64,000 bases of DNA from Macrosoma leucophasiata (Eukaryota > Arthropoda > Insecta > Lepidoptera > Hedylidae). Below the pieces are notes generated by a model. The model saw only the letters and a program-made list of their open reading frames with translations. It searched no databases and was not told the DNA's origin. The stretch covers positions 3,616,001-3,680,000 of the forward strand of contig JAWQUS010000011.1 of assembly GCA_036365455.1 (NCBI GenBank). The letters are read 5' to 3'. The stretch's first letter is position 1; each line of letters begins with the position of its first letter. A program made the position numbers and the translations under genes. Shown here one piece after another: positions 63,935 through 64,000 of this stretch.

Positions 63935-64000
63935 TGGCGAACTAAGAGAAGGGGCGGCTGGGGCGGTCCGTCACGGGCCTCCGGTTCTGAGGGCCTCCAA
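63935..64000. mobile_element. Possible hAT-like left end at window edge
   Basis: CAGTGGCGAACTAAGAGAAG followed by GGGGCGGC words resembles the CAGTGGCG start of the element at 18812. Its other end would be outside the window. Confidence 0.35.

Noticed and set aside
1..64000. CRISPR arrays, bacterial operons, rRNA genes, viral genes
   Set aside because: Nothing of the kind was seen. Regular arrays are eukaryotic minisatellites, and there is no sign of bacterial or intact viral coding sequence.

Overview
This is an intron-rich eukaryotic window of low GC content. The organism is most likely a moth or butterfly. The evidence is the dense mix of repeat families typical of lepidopteran DNA (tRNA-derived SINEs, LINE tails, many small TIR elements), the frequent TAGGTA/TACCTA words, and protein fragments that are insect-like. 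None of this is bacterial: there are no operons and no compact ORFs. Species assignment is inference.

The only convincing protein-coding gene lies on the + strand. It is an orthologue of Syncrip / hnRNP Q-R (Drosophila Syp), an RNA-binding protein with an N-terminal acidic domain, three RRMs and an RGG/Tyr-Gly-rich tail. I could assemble it exon by exon with consistent splice phases: exon 1 at 14223-14333, a 25 kb first intron, exon 2 at 39431-39624, exon 3 at 46653-46780, exon 4 (RRM1) at 48819-49060, alternative exons 5a (52041-52176) and 5b (52445-52580), and exons 6 to 11 between 52959 and 59894. An RGG-encoding exon follows at 62990-63134. The gene runs off the right edge. Five further candidate alternative exons lie at 59634, 60070, 60351, 60593 and 61566.

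Layout: 1-12.8 kb is repeat-rich intergenic DNA with no gene. 12.85-14.22 kb is a CpG-rich, repeat-poor promoter and 5' UTR region. Intron 1 (14.3-39.4 kb) is filled with transposon copies, a 191-bp tandem array, a 33-bp minisatellite, a 1.16-kb TIR element and a 1.3-kb foldback element carrying a 101-bp tandem array. Intron 2 (39.6-46.7 kb) holds more SINEs, a tandem duplication and a LINE 3' end. From 46.7 kb on, exons are denser, but transposon remnants still sit within introns 7, 8, 9 and the last introns.

The most notable biology is the pair of equal-length exons 5a/5b. They encode two versions of the RRM1-RRM2 junction, cannot be co-included without a frameshift, and are surrounded by unusually GC-rich intronic sequence with local complementarity. 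The most notable structural DNA is the foldback element at 29767-31080. All long open frames outside the exons listed appear to be chance or repeat-derived.
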